A DNA stretch of 15,091 nucleotides, from assembly GCA_902475415.1 (NCBI GenBank), contig CABRZK010000021.1:1-15091 (forward strand). Direction: 5' to 3'. The position numbers were made by a program, and so were the translations under genes. This DNA is from an uncultured Eubacterium sp. Lineage in GTDB: Bacteria; Bacillota; Clostridia; Lachnospirales; Lachnospiraceae. Positions 7,609-14,351 of the stretch are shown piece after piece. The notes under the pieces are model-generated. The model searched no databases. It saw nothing but the letters and a program-made list of their open reading frames with translations, and was not told where the DNA came from. Numbering within the stretch: the first letter of the stretch is position 1; every line of letters begins with the position of its first letter.

Positions 7609-9339
7609 CTACTCAGCTGCTTTTGACAGGTAGAATTCTGAGATTTTCTTACCCTGCTCATAATACTCAGGTGTCTTGAACTCAGTACCATGCCAGTCAA
7701 GGAATTCCTGTCTCAACTGGTTGAAGAATGCACGGATCTCATTCTTGTCTTCCAGATCATAGGACGTCATTAATGCTTCATACATTTTATCGAATTCATC
7801 TCTCTGACGTTCCGGTGAGCATGCGGCATCAATCGGATCAAAAGAGTTCTGCTGAAGATATACAGCATCGAGTAATTCGCCTTTCTGGTAGATGATATAG
7901 TCCTCTGCTGAAGTTCCTTCCTCACCTACTACCTTCATCATCTGGTTAATTTCATTTCCTCTGTGAAGAATTGCACGTGCCTCTTCCACGCGTCCCATAT
8001 CGACAACACCGTCATATTTTGACCAGGAATCCATCGGATGGATGGCCGGGTATTTACGGGCATCAGAACGCTCTCTGGAAAGTCCGTGGAATGCACCGAC
8101 TACTTTCAGGGTTGCCTGTGTAACCGGCTCCTCAAAGTTACCACCTGCCGGTGATACGGTACCACCGATGGTAACGGATGCGATATTGCCATTTTTCAGT
8201 CTGACTTTACCTGCACGCTCATAGAAAGATGCGATGGTGGACTCAAGGTAAGCCGGGAATGCCTCCTCACCCGGAATCTCTTCCAGACGTCCGGACATCT
8301 CACGCATGGCCTGTGCCCAACGGCTGGTGGAATCTGCCAGAAGCAGAACATCCAGTCCCATCTGTCTGTAGTACTCGGCAAGTGTTACTGCTGTGTAGCA
8401 GGAAGCCTCACGGGCTGCTACCGGCATGGAAGATGTATTACAGATGATAATGGTTCGCTCCATCAGGGATCTGCCTGTCTTCGGATCTTCCAGTTCCGGG
8501 AACTCTTTCAAGATCTCTACTACCTCACCGGCACGCTCTCCGCAGGCTGCTACGATAACGATATCTGCCTCACCGTTTTTTGCCTCCATATGCTGCAACA
8601 CGGTTTTACCGGCTCCGAATGGTCCCGGTACACAGAACGTTCCGCCTTTTGCTACCGGAAGGAAGGAATCGATACAACGAATCTGGGTTACCAGTGGTTC
8701 GTCCGGACGAAGTCTCTCTTCGTAGCATTTTACGGCCTGTTTGATCGGCTGTGAAATAACCATGCTCAGTTCTTTTTCTTCTCCGTTGCCATTTTCAATG
8801 ACACAGATGGTTGCTCTTACATGATAAGAGCCTTTTTCTTTGATGGATTTTACTTTCCAGTCATGTCCTTTTAAAGTAAAAGGAACCATGATCTCATGGG
8901 TAAATAATCCTTCCGGCACGCTACCGATGTAATCTCCTGCTTCTACAGAATCTCCCACCTGTACGCAAGGAGTAAATTCCCATTCTCTGTCCGGAATCGG
9001 ATCAAGGTATACACCTCTCTCAAGGAAGAATCCACACTGCTCAGCCAGATCCGGCAATGGATTCTGAAGACCGTCAAATACCTGTGTGAGCAGACCCGGT
9101 CCAAGTTCTACGCTCATCAGTTCGCCGGTAAATTCAACGGGATCTCCGACTTTGATGCCGTTTGACATCTCGTAGATCTGCATGCTGGCGATACCATTGT
9201 TGATACGGATAACTTCGCCTTTCAGACGTTTTCCGTCAACAAGGATATAACCAACTTCATTTTTATGCACAGAACCTTCAAAACTTACGGTTGCAAGGTT
9301 TCCGTTGATACCAGTTACATATCCTGTTACTGTTTCCAT
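7609..9339 (-). CDS. atpA: V-type ATPase subunit A (catalytic)
   Basis: A 576-residue catalytic subunit (family usually 575-595). Domains in order: N-terminal barrel (1-70), the V-type-specific bulge insert (about 100-190, with FLERGVYLDPIPD), then the ATPase core. The core holds Walker A G239-PFGAGK-T246, the catalytic glutamate E268 in GERAGE, and DSTSRWA (336-342) around the Walker B strand; a helical C-terminal domain follows. It hydrolyses or makes ATP at the A/B interfaces of the cytoplasmic head. ATG 9339 has AGGAG 8 nt upstream. A gap of 120 nt with a stem-loop separates it from the DUF2764 gene, the largest spacer in the operon. Its motif wording, like that of subunit B, is of the Chlamydia/Bacteroidetes/spirochaete type. 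Confidence 0.97.
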   Translation of the reverse strand: METVTGYVTGINGNLATVSFEGSVHKNEVGYILVDGKRLKGEVIRINNGIASMQIYEMSNGIKVGDPVEFTGELMSVELGPGLLTQVFDGLQNPLPDLAEQCGFFLERGVYLDPIPDREWEFTPCVQVGDSVEAGDYIGSVPEGLFTHEIMVPFTLKGHDWKVKSIKEKGSYHVRATICVIENGNGEEKELSMVISQPIKQAVKCYEERLRPDEPLVTQIRCIDSFLPVAKGGTFCVPGPFGAGKTVLQHMEAKNGEADIVIVAACGERAGEVVEILKEFPELEDPKTGRSLMERTIIICNTSSMPVAAREASCYTAVTLAEYYRQMGLDVLLLADSTSRWAQAMREMSGRLEEIPGEEAFPAYLESTIASFYERAGKVRLKNGNIASVTIGGTVSPAGGNFEEPVTQATLKVVGAFHGLSRERSDARKYPAIHPMDSWSKYDGVVDMGRVEEARAILHRGNEINQMMKVVGEEGTSAEDYIIYQKGELLDAVYLQQNSFDPIDAACSPERQRDEFDKMYEALMTSYDLEDKNEIRAFFNQLRQEFLDWHGTEFKTPEYYEQGKKISEFYLSKAAE

Positions 9340-9446
9340 GAAATTCTCTCCTGTTATATAGTTTCAGAAATACGTTTGCATCTCTGTTGTCAGAAGCGTC
9401 TCATACATTTTTTCTATATCATTTGATACACTTCAGACATTTTCCG

Positions 9447-9466
9447 GCTGTAACGTTTTTTACAGC
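9447..9466 (-). promoter_or_regulatory. Stem-loop over the DUF2764 stop codon
   Basis: A perfect 7-bp inverted repeat, GCTGTAA / TTACAGC with a 6-nt loop, places the DUF2764 stop codon inside its first arm. No T run follows, so it is not a classical terminator. It opens a 120-nt spacer before atpA that contains only short, unsupported reading frames (the best is 14 codons). It may affect mRNA processing or the relative yield of A and B. Confidence 0.4.
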
Positions 9467-9981
9467 TGATATACTCGCTGCTGTACCTGATCAAAAAGGC
9501 GTTTAAATTCTTTCTTGCCTTTTGCCTGAACAAAGCAGCTCTGACGTTCAAGTAATTTTAATTTTATCGCATACCCGAACAGATATACATCATCGAAAGT
9601 ATGCAGGCCCACCAGGGAATCAAGATTTTCAAATTCATAATCCAGAAGGATCTTCTCTGCCTCCAGCGGATTCTTAGCTGCCAGCACGGTTCCTACCACC
9701 TGTGCCACCACGGAATCTTTATCATAGGATGCCAGATACGCTCTTCCCAGATTCATGCTTCTCTGATAGTTCAGTTCACTCATCAGATTTTTATAAAAAA
9801 CCGACCATTCTTTTAAAAGAGGTCCTTCCTCCGATGAAAGTGTCAGGTTCTTTAAATATTCATATTTTGATTCACTTACATTTGACTGACACATGCTGAG
9901 AAATTCGTCATAAGAAAAAGGCATCTCGCCATCAGTCTTTAAGTCCGGCAGGCTGGATATCAGATAATAATATGAAGCCAT
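9460..9981 (-). CDS. DUF2764 family V-ATPase-operon protein
   Basis: A 173-residue soluble, largely helical protein. The start (M-A-S-YYYLISSLPDL) and the following acidic/aromatic stretch are the hallmark of DUF2764, a family found between atpE and atpA in the V-ATPase operons of spirochaetes, Bacteroidetes and related bacteria. Its biochemical role is not established. Because those operons, like this one, lack a gene for subunit C, it may take the place of C (the cap that joins the central shaft to the K ring), but this is inference. Residues 95-130 and 135-173 look like amphipathic helices with a basic C-terminal end. ATG 9981 has AGGAGG 5 nt upstream. The gene starts 12 nt after the atpE stop. 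Confidence 0.85.
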   Translation of the reverse strand: MASYYYLISSLPDLKTDGEMPFSYDEFLSMCQSNVSESKYEYLKNLTLSSEEGPLLKEWSVFYKNLMSELNYQRSMNLGRAYLASYDKDSVVAQVVGTVLAAKNPLEAEKILLDYEFENLDSLVGLHTFDDVYLFGYAIKLKLLERQSCFVQAKGKKEFKRLFDQVQQRVYQL

Positions 9982-9993
9982 AAGTACCTCCTG

Positions 9994-10554
9994 TTAGAAA
10001 TCAAGATTTCTGAAGTATGGCATCAGCATCTGCATGATTTCCTCGTCGGAACAATCGAAATATCCTGAACCATCCTTGGCATTCAAACGGAATCCTGCAC
10101 GAACCCCTTTGGCCGGTCTGATTTCCAGACCATTTTTAATCTCTTCTGCAAGTTCTGCCTTCAGGGAATCACTCACCTCTGAGACCTCTACGGAGTAATT
10201 TTCCACCCCTTCATCTGCAATTACAGCTTTAATCAATTTGCCAAGTGCAGCATCGGAAAGATTTTCTTTCACTTTGACCGCCAGAATCTTTTCAAATTCT
10301 GCTTTCACCTCGGTCTTAAATGCAAGCATCGCATCACGTTTTGCCTGTTCTGCACTGATCGCTGCGCTTTCTTTTAGAATACTGATTTCTTTTTCTGAAG
10401 CTTCCTGAATGCTTTTCGCTTCAGCCTTTGCATCTGCTACGATTGTTTCTGCCTTTTTCTTTGCTTCTGAAATAATAATCTCTGCCTCTGCATTTGCCGC
10501 ATCTATCCCATCTTTGCGAATGGAGGAAACTAAGTCCTGAATCTGTAATTCCAT
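9994..10554 (-). CDS. atpE: V-type ATPase subunit E (peripheral stalk)
   Basis: A 186-residue protein. Residues 10-90 form a long Ala/Glu/Lys-rich helix of the coiled-coil stalk type (AEAEIIISEAKKKAE and following). The C-terminal part (about 100-186) is the compact head-binding domain. In V-type enzymes E pairs with G/H to form the stator that links head to subunit I; no G/H gene is visible in the operon. It is the first gene of the operon. ATG 10554 is preceded by a GGGAAGTG stretch, a moderate ribosome binding site, and by a leader of about 74 nt from the predicted promoter. Late residues NAKDGSGYFDCSDEEI are typical of the family. Only the partner arrangement is unclear. Confidence 0.92.
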   Translation of the reverse strand: MELQIQDLVSSIRKDGIDAANAEAEIIISEAKKKAETIVADAKAEAKSIQEASEKEISILKESAAISAEQAKRDAMLAFKTEVKAEFEKILAVKVKENLSDAALGKLIKAVIADEGVENYSVEVSEVSDSLKAELAEEIKNGLEIRPAKGVRAGFRLNAKDGSGYFDCSDEEIMQMLMPYFRNLDF

Positions 10555-10603
10555 ACGTTCACTTCCCTTCTTCTTCTTAGAATTGTACCAAATAAAATAC
10601 TGG

Positions 10604-10625
10604 ATTGTATTAAACTAAATACAAT
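10604..10625. promoter_or_regulatory. Operator-like palindrome just downstream of the ATPase promoter
   Basis: A perfect 8-bp inverted repeat, ATTGTATT-N6-AATACAAT, covers about +4 to +25 of the predicted ATPase transcript. A degenerate copy with the same 22-bp geometry (ATTGTACC-N6-AATACTGG) abuts it at 10582-10603. Binding here would block promoter clearance. The regulator is not identified. Confidence 0.5.
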
Positions 10626-10634
10626 TTACGACTC

Positions 10635-10663
10635 ATTATAGTACACGAATCTTTAACATGCAA
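10635..10663 (-). promoter_or_regulatory. Promoter of the V-ATPase operon (TTGCAT-N17-TATAAT)
   Basis: On the minus strand a perfect TATAAT (10640-10635) lies 17 nt after TTGCAT (10663-10658). The predicted start is near 10628, giving a leader of about 74 nt before atpE. Matching palindromes sit on both sides. Confidence 0.6.
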
Positions 10664-10667
10664 GCAC

Positions 10668-10689
10668 ATTGTATTTATTTGAGTGCAAT
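10668..10689. promoter_or_regulatory. Second operator-like palindrome upstream of the ATPase -35
   Basis: ATTGTATT-N6-AGTGCAAT: the left arm is identical to the first palindrome, the right arm differs at two places, and the spacing is the same 6 nt. Its centre is 64 bp from the other, about six helical turns, so both would face the same side of the DNA. Confidence 0.45.
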
Positions 10690-10901
10690 TCGTCACTTTC
10701 ATGATTTTTAGTTCCAATTTTTGTTTATTTTTGCCATAACTACATAGTAACTTTTGTGCGTTTTCTATAGGTATTTCCTGTTTCTCATTTTTCATACATA
10801 CTACTTTACTTATTTTTTTATTTCTTATCTGTCAGTTTTTTCTCCGTATTCCATACAAAACGCTTCCTTTTACAGAAAATTTAACGAATTTTCTATAAAA
10901 T

Positions 10902-10948
10902 AAAAAGACCGCCAGAGCACACTTTTTCAATTGAACCCTGACGGTCTT
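10902..10948 (-). terminator. Rho-independent terminator of the radical SAM operon
   Basis: A 13-bp stem with two G-U pairs (minus strand arms AAGACCGTCAGGG and CTCTGGCGGTCTT), an 18-nt or so loop, and a TTTTTATTTT tail. It lies about 87 nt after the stop of the second radical SAM gene. Confidence 0.8.
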
Positions 10949-11034
10949 CTTATTTCTATAAAATCATATAGATATCCGTATTCTGTTTTTCATCAGTAAA
11001 TTTCACAGATTCTCTATACAACATTTTTTATCTA

Positions 11035-12441
11035 TTACTCGCCGTATTTCTCAAAACGGGCTTTTCTTGCATCAGCAACTTCTTCCTGACGCTCTTTCCA
11101 TAATCTGTCAGCAACCGGTTTCCAGTTCTCTGCGTATGGAATTGTCTTTGCAATCAGGCTGTCAACCGGCTCTTCTGCCTGCATATCTGTAGAATGAGCT
11201 CCGGAAGCCTCTACCATCTTCTTGATCATCTCCGGATTCTCAAGCATCGGGCATGGTCGCAGCTGGTTGTCGTTGAACGGCATGTTGTCATGATACTGCA
11301 TGAACAGCGGCTGCTGTAAGCACTCAAGCAGAGAATGCTCTTTGATGTTGATGTTGGAATAGTGAATGAATACACATGGCTCTACATCTCCGTTCGGATT
11401 GATATGTAAGTAGTTTTTACCGCCTGCGATACATCCGCCTACGAACTCAGCATCGTTCTGGAAATCCAGTGTAAACAGTTTGATCGGGCATTTTCTGCTA
11501 CGAACATAACGAACACGCTCAACCATGTACTCACGCTGTTCCGGTGTCAGAAGCAGATCTGTACTTGCGTCTTTTCCAACCGGCATATAGTGGAAGAACC
11601 AGGAAAGGATCGCTCCCTTGTCTACCAGCATCTGAAGGAACTCATCAGATGTTACAACTTTGTAGTTTTTGCTTGTGTAGCAGATAGATGTACCGAAGAG
11701 AAGACCATGCTCTTTCATCAGATCCATTGCATGCATAACTTTCTCGAATACACCCTGACCACGACGGTCATCGTTTGTCTCTGCATATCCTTCTACAGAC
11801 AAAGCGAAAGATAAGTTACCGAGTCTCTGAACTTCTTTACAGAGCTCCTCATCGATCAGTGTTCCGTTTGTGAAGATGTGGAATGCACAGTCATTGTGTT
11901 TCTCAGCAAGCATCAGGATATCTTTTTTACGAACCATCGGCTCTCCACCTGTCAGTACGAAGAAGTGAATACCAAGCTCTTTTGCTTCTGTGATGATTCT
12001 GTCAAGCTCCTCGTTGCTTAACTGAAGCTGATGACCATACTCAGCAGCCCAGCAACCTGTACATTTCAGGTTACATGCGCTGGTCGGATCCATCAGGATA
12101 ACCCACGGCACGTTACATCCGTATTTTTCACGGTTCTCTTTTACTTTTTTGAAACCTGTCAGACCAGCCTCAAATCCCATGTTTAATACATGCTGTTTTA
12201 CGATATTCGGATGAAGTCTGTCTAAAGCATCATAGATCATCTGTGTCCATTTCTGCTCCGGATCACCGAGAACTTCGTTGGCATTATCCCAGAAATACTG
12301 TGGGAAGTTTTTGCCTGCAATTTTGTTTGCCAGGTTCATCAGTTTAACCAGGTTCTCTTCTTTATTTTTGTTGATGTATTTATAAACTCCTGAGAAAGCC
12401 AGTTCAAATGACTTTCTTGCTGCAGCGTGTTTTACGTCCAT
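11035..12441 (-). CDS. Radical SAM protein with SPASM-like C-terminus (paralog 2)
   Basis: A 468-residue protein. Residues 1-105 are a helical N-terminal region. Residues 112-320 form the radical SAM barrel, with C123-NLK-C127-TG-C130 binding the 4Fe-4S cluster and TGGEP (164-168) contacting S-adenosylmethionine. C-terminal cysteines C337 (FVGGC), C356 (EPC), C374 (LLEC) and C397 (LRPC) resemble a reduced SPASM or twitch domain that holds one auxiliary cluster. No signal or membrane segment is seen. ATG 12441 has AGGAGG about 9 nt upstream. The gene is a close paralog of the preceding one, 61 nt away, and ends the operon before a terminator. Arg codons are mostly CGT, which suggests high expression. 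Reaction unknown; no precursor-peptide gene is nearby. Confidence 0.9.
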   Translation of the reverse strand: MDVKHAAARKSFELAFSGVYKYINKNKEENLVKLMNLANKIAGKNFPQYFWDNANEVLGDPEQKWTQMIYDALDRLHPNIVKQHVLNMGFEAGLTGFKKVKENREKYGCNVPWVILMDPTSACNLKCTGCWAAEYGHQLQLSNEELDRIITEAKELGIHFFVLTGGEPMVRKKDILMLAEKHNDCAFHIFTNGTLIDEELCKEVQRLGNLSFALSVEGYAETNDDRRGQGVFEKVMHAMDLMKEHGLLFGTSICYTSKNYKVVTSDEFLQMLVDKGAILSWFFHYMPVGKDASTDLLLTPEQREYMVERVRYVRSRKCPIKLFTLDFQNDAEFVGGCIAGGKNYLHINPNGDVEPCVFIHYSNINIKEHSLLECLQQPLFMQYHDNMPFNDNQLRPCPMLENPEMIKKMVEASGAHSTDMQAEEPVDSLIAKTIPYAENWKPVADRLWKERQEEVADARKARFEKYGE

Positions 12442-12502
12442 CTTTCAATTCCTCCTGTTGTCTTTCCTTCGTTTGTTGTTTCACAGGGCGTGAACTTTGA
12501 CC

Positions 12503-13921
12503 TTAGTTGGCGTCAGTTCCTTCGATCTCGCTCTTGTAGTTCTTGTATCCTTTCTTTACGAATGGATGCTCAGCCCAGATCTTGTCAGCATGCTCTTTCC
12601 ACTCTGCTGCATACGGCTCACATTTTCCGCAAAGATGCTCTGCGCTCTCCGGAGACTGTAAATCTGTAGATTTTGCACCAGTCTCACGAACCATCTCCTG
12701 CAGTTTCTCCGGGTTCTCAAGCATCGGACACGGACGGAGCATATTGTCGTTGAACGGCTGGTTATCTCTGTATGCCATGAATAATGGCTGCTGCAGACAC
12801 TCAAGTAATGTATTTTCACGGATGTTTGCTCCTGAGTAGTGAATGAATACACATGGCTCAGCATCTCCGTTTGCATTGATGTGGAAGTAGTTACGTCCAC
12901 CTGCGATACATCCACCTACGAACTCACCGTCATTCTGGAAGTCCATGAGCATGATCGGTTTACCACCTTCAAATGCACGAACCTCACGGATACGTTTGTA
13001 GATATACTCACGCTGCTCCATTGTCGGCATCAGCTCTACATCAGCTTCGTTTCCAACTGGCATATAATGGAAGTACCAGGAATAGCGGCATCCGTGCTCG
13101 ATCAGCAGATCAAAGAACTCATCTGATGTAACTGCATCCATATTCTTTCTTGTATAACATACAGATGTTCCGAAGAACAGACCATAACGTTTCATCAGAT
13201 CCATTGCGCCGAGAACTTTCTGGAAGATACCCTGACCACGACGACCATCGTTTGCTTCCTCAAATCCTTCCAGACTCAGAGAGAAGGAAAGGTTTCCTAA
13301 TTTCTGAACTTCTTTACAGAACTCCTCATCGATCAGTGTTCCGTTTGTGAAGCTGTGGAATGCTACATCATGATGTTTTTTGCAGAGTTTCAGGATATCT
13401 GCTTTACGAACCAGCGGTTCTCCGCCTGTGAACATGTAGAAGTAGATACCAAGCTCTTTACCCTGTGTTACGATGCTGTCTAACTCTTCGTATGTAAGGT
13501 TCAGTTTGTAACCGTACTCTGCTGCCCAACATCCTGTACATCTTAAGTTACATGCACTTGTCGGGTCCATCAGGATCAGCCACGGAATGTTGCAGTGGTG
13601 AACCTCACGCATTTTACGGATTGTCTTTGTACCATAGAAAGCAGCCTCAAAACCAAGGTTTAATGCTGTCATTTTTGCTACGTTTGGATCTAACTCGTCA
13701 AGCATTGTGTTTACGAATTTCATCCATTTGTGATCCGGATTCTGAACGATTGCTTTTGCACCTTCATATGCTTCCGGTTTGAAGTTGTCGCCCATGAATT
13801 TCTGAGCCAGATCAATAATCTGAAGTAATCCTTTTTCTCTGTCTTTGTTCAGTCTCTTTAAAGCAACGTCAATTGCTGCGCTGAACGCTTTTCTCTGCAT
13901 AGTATGTGATAAACTTGCCAC
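12503..13921 (-). CDS. Radical SAM protein with SPASM-like C-terminus (paralog 1)
   Basis: A 472-residue protein with the same layout as its neighbour: helical N-terminus (1-108), radical SAM barrel with C124-NLR-C128-TG-C131 and TGGEP (165-169), and SPASM-like cysteines C338, C357, C375 and C398. It differs by an additional C431-G-K-C434 near the end that the paralog lacks. GTG 13921 is chosen: GGAG lies 8 nt upstream, and the resulting N-terminus lines up with that of the paralog. The open frame continues to a TTG at 13960, and an internal ATG at 13900 has no binding site. The sequence DPTSACNLRCTGCWAAEYG belongs to a family widespread in Clostridia and usually labelled only as radical SAM. 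A role in lipid or cofactor modification is possible but not shown. Confidence 0.9.
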   Translation of the reverse strand: MASLSHTMQRKAFSAAIDVALKRLNKDREKGLLQIIDLAQKFMGDNFKPEAYEGAKAIVQNPDHKWMKFVNTMLDELDPNVAKMTALNLGFEAAFYGTKTIRKMREVHHCNIPWLILMDPTSACNLRCTGCWAAEYGYKLNLTYEELDSIVTQGKELGIYFYMFTGGEPLVRKADILKLCKKHHDVAFHSFTNGTLIDEEFCKEVQKLGNLSFSLSLEGFEEANDGRRGQGIFQKVLGAMDLMKRYGLFFGTSVCYTRKNMDAVTSDEFFDLLIEHGCRYSWYFHYMPVGNEADVELMPTMEQREYIYKRIREVRAFEGGKPIMLMDFQNDGEFVGGCIAGGRNYFHINANGDAEPCVFIHYSGANIRENTLLECLQQPLFMAYRDNQPFNDNMLRPCPMLENPEKLQEMVRETGAKSTDLQSPESAEHLCGKCEPYAAEWKEHADKIWAEHPFVKKGYKNYKSEIEGTDAN

Positions 13922-14023
13922 GATATGCTCTCCTTTCCTATGTCCCTTAACCAGTATCAAAACAGTTATTTCTTATTTCATAAACAGACATCTACTACTA
14001 CTATAAATGGATATCTATTTTAT

Positions 14024-14069
14024 AACATGTGTATCTTACACGACAGCCGTGCCTTTAACAACACATGTT
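14024..14069. repeat. Long-armed inverted repeat in the radical SAM leader
   Basis: AACATGTGT (14024-14032) and ACACATGTT (14061-14069) are perfect 9-bp arms around 28 nt that contain a smaller CACG/CGTG pair. It lies downstream of the predicted promoter, so it would be transcribed as a two-tier hairpin or act as a DNA operator. No T run follows. Confidence 0.5.
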
Positions 14070-14088
14070 GCATTTTTAACTCTTGTAT

Positions 14089-14116
14089 ATTATAATCTTC
14101 TAAAAGCAAATATCAA
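14089..14116 (-). promoter_or_regulatory. Promoter of the radical SAM operon (TTGATA-N16-TATAAT)
   Basis: On the minus strand TTGATA (14116-14111) and a perfect TATAAT (14094-14089) are 16 nt apart, 11 of 12 consensus bases. The predicted start near 14082 gives a leader of about 160 nt before the GTG start. Confidence 0.65.
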
Positions 14117-14139
14117 CCGTCAATTTGATTTTTTCTGTC

Positions 14140-14177
14140 AATTATCCCACATTTCCCCATTATTTTGTTGGATAATT
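14140..14177. repeat. Inverted repeat upstream of the radical SAM promoter
   Basis: AATTATCC (14140-14147) and GGATAATT (14170-14177) are perfect 8-bp arms, 22 nt apart, directly upstream of the radical SAM -35. They could be two half-sites for a dimeric regulator; the AT-rich setting makes chance occurrence possible. Confidence 0.3.
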
Positions 14178-14229
14178 AACACTTCATTTCCGGATTGATT
14201 GGGAAAATAGCTCATTTTTCCGGTATATT

Positions 14230-14261
14230 ATTTTCACCTGATAACGTATCAAAGTGAAAAT
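14230..14261. promoter_or_regulatory. Nested palindrome, candidate TetR operator
   Basis: Outer arms ATTTTCAC (14230-14237) and GTGAAAAT (14254-14261) enclose inner arms TGATA (14239-14243) and TATCA (14247-14251). Thirteen pairs in 32 bp is the most symmetric site between the two transcription units. It touches the weak predicted TetR-gene promoter. Binding by the adjacent regulator is inferred. Confidence 0.5.
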
Positions 14262-14310
14262 TTACGATACTGGAATCGAACATTATTAGGTACACCCAGA
14301 CTCTTTTACC

Positions 14311-14324
14311 CACAGAGTTCTGTG
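14311..14324. promoter_or_regulatory. Short perfect palindrome before the TetR gene
   Basis: CACAGA-GT-TCTGTG, 6-bp arms about the dyad, lies 27 nt before the TetR start codon and just upstream of its ribosome binding site. It could be an autoregulatory operator or a small leader hairpin. Confidence 0.35.
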
Positions 14325-14351
14325 CGAATGCTATAAAGGAGAGGATATAAA

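Larger units (their letters stand above)
10555..11034. other. Intergenic region between the radical SAM and ATPase operons
   Basis: About 480 nt of AT-rich DNA. It holds, from right to left, the radical SAM terminator, an AGAAAATT-N5-AATTTTCT inverted repeat at 10874-10894, then the ATPase promoter with its two palindromes. A 61-codon minus-strand frame (10795-10610) lacks a ribosome binding site and overlaps the promoter, so it is not called as a gene. No RNA gene is recognised. Confidence 0.6.
13922..14351. other. Divergent intergenic region, rich in palindromes
   Basis: About 430 AT-rich nt between the radical SAM and TetR genes. It contains the radical SAM promoter, four inverted repeats (listed separately or in findings), a TAGTAGTAGTAG run (minus strand, near 13992-14003) and, in the radical SAM leader, a 14-codon frame without a ribosome binding site. 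A weak plus-strand promoter for the TetR gene may be TTTACG (14261-14266)-N17-TATTAG (14284-14289). No RNA gene is recognised. Confidence 0.5.

Noticed and set aside
9340..9459. A short gene between DUF2764 and atpA (for example a missing F or G/H subunit)
   Set aside because: Only frames of 8-14 codons with no ribosome binding site are present, far too short for any V-ATPase subunit.
10610..10795. 61-codon minus-strand reading frame upstream of atpE
   Set aside because: It has no ribosome binding site, uses codons unlike the neighbours (many ATA/CTA), resembles no family I know, and overlaps the ATPase promoter and both palindromes.
10874..10894. AGAAAATT-N5-AATTTTCT as a CodY-like operator
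   Set aside because: The arms are arranged outward relative to the CodY box and the site lies between a terminator and no nearby gene start; most likely AT-rich chance symmetry.
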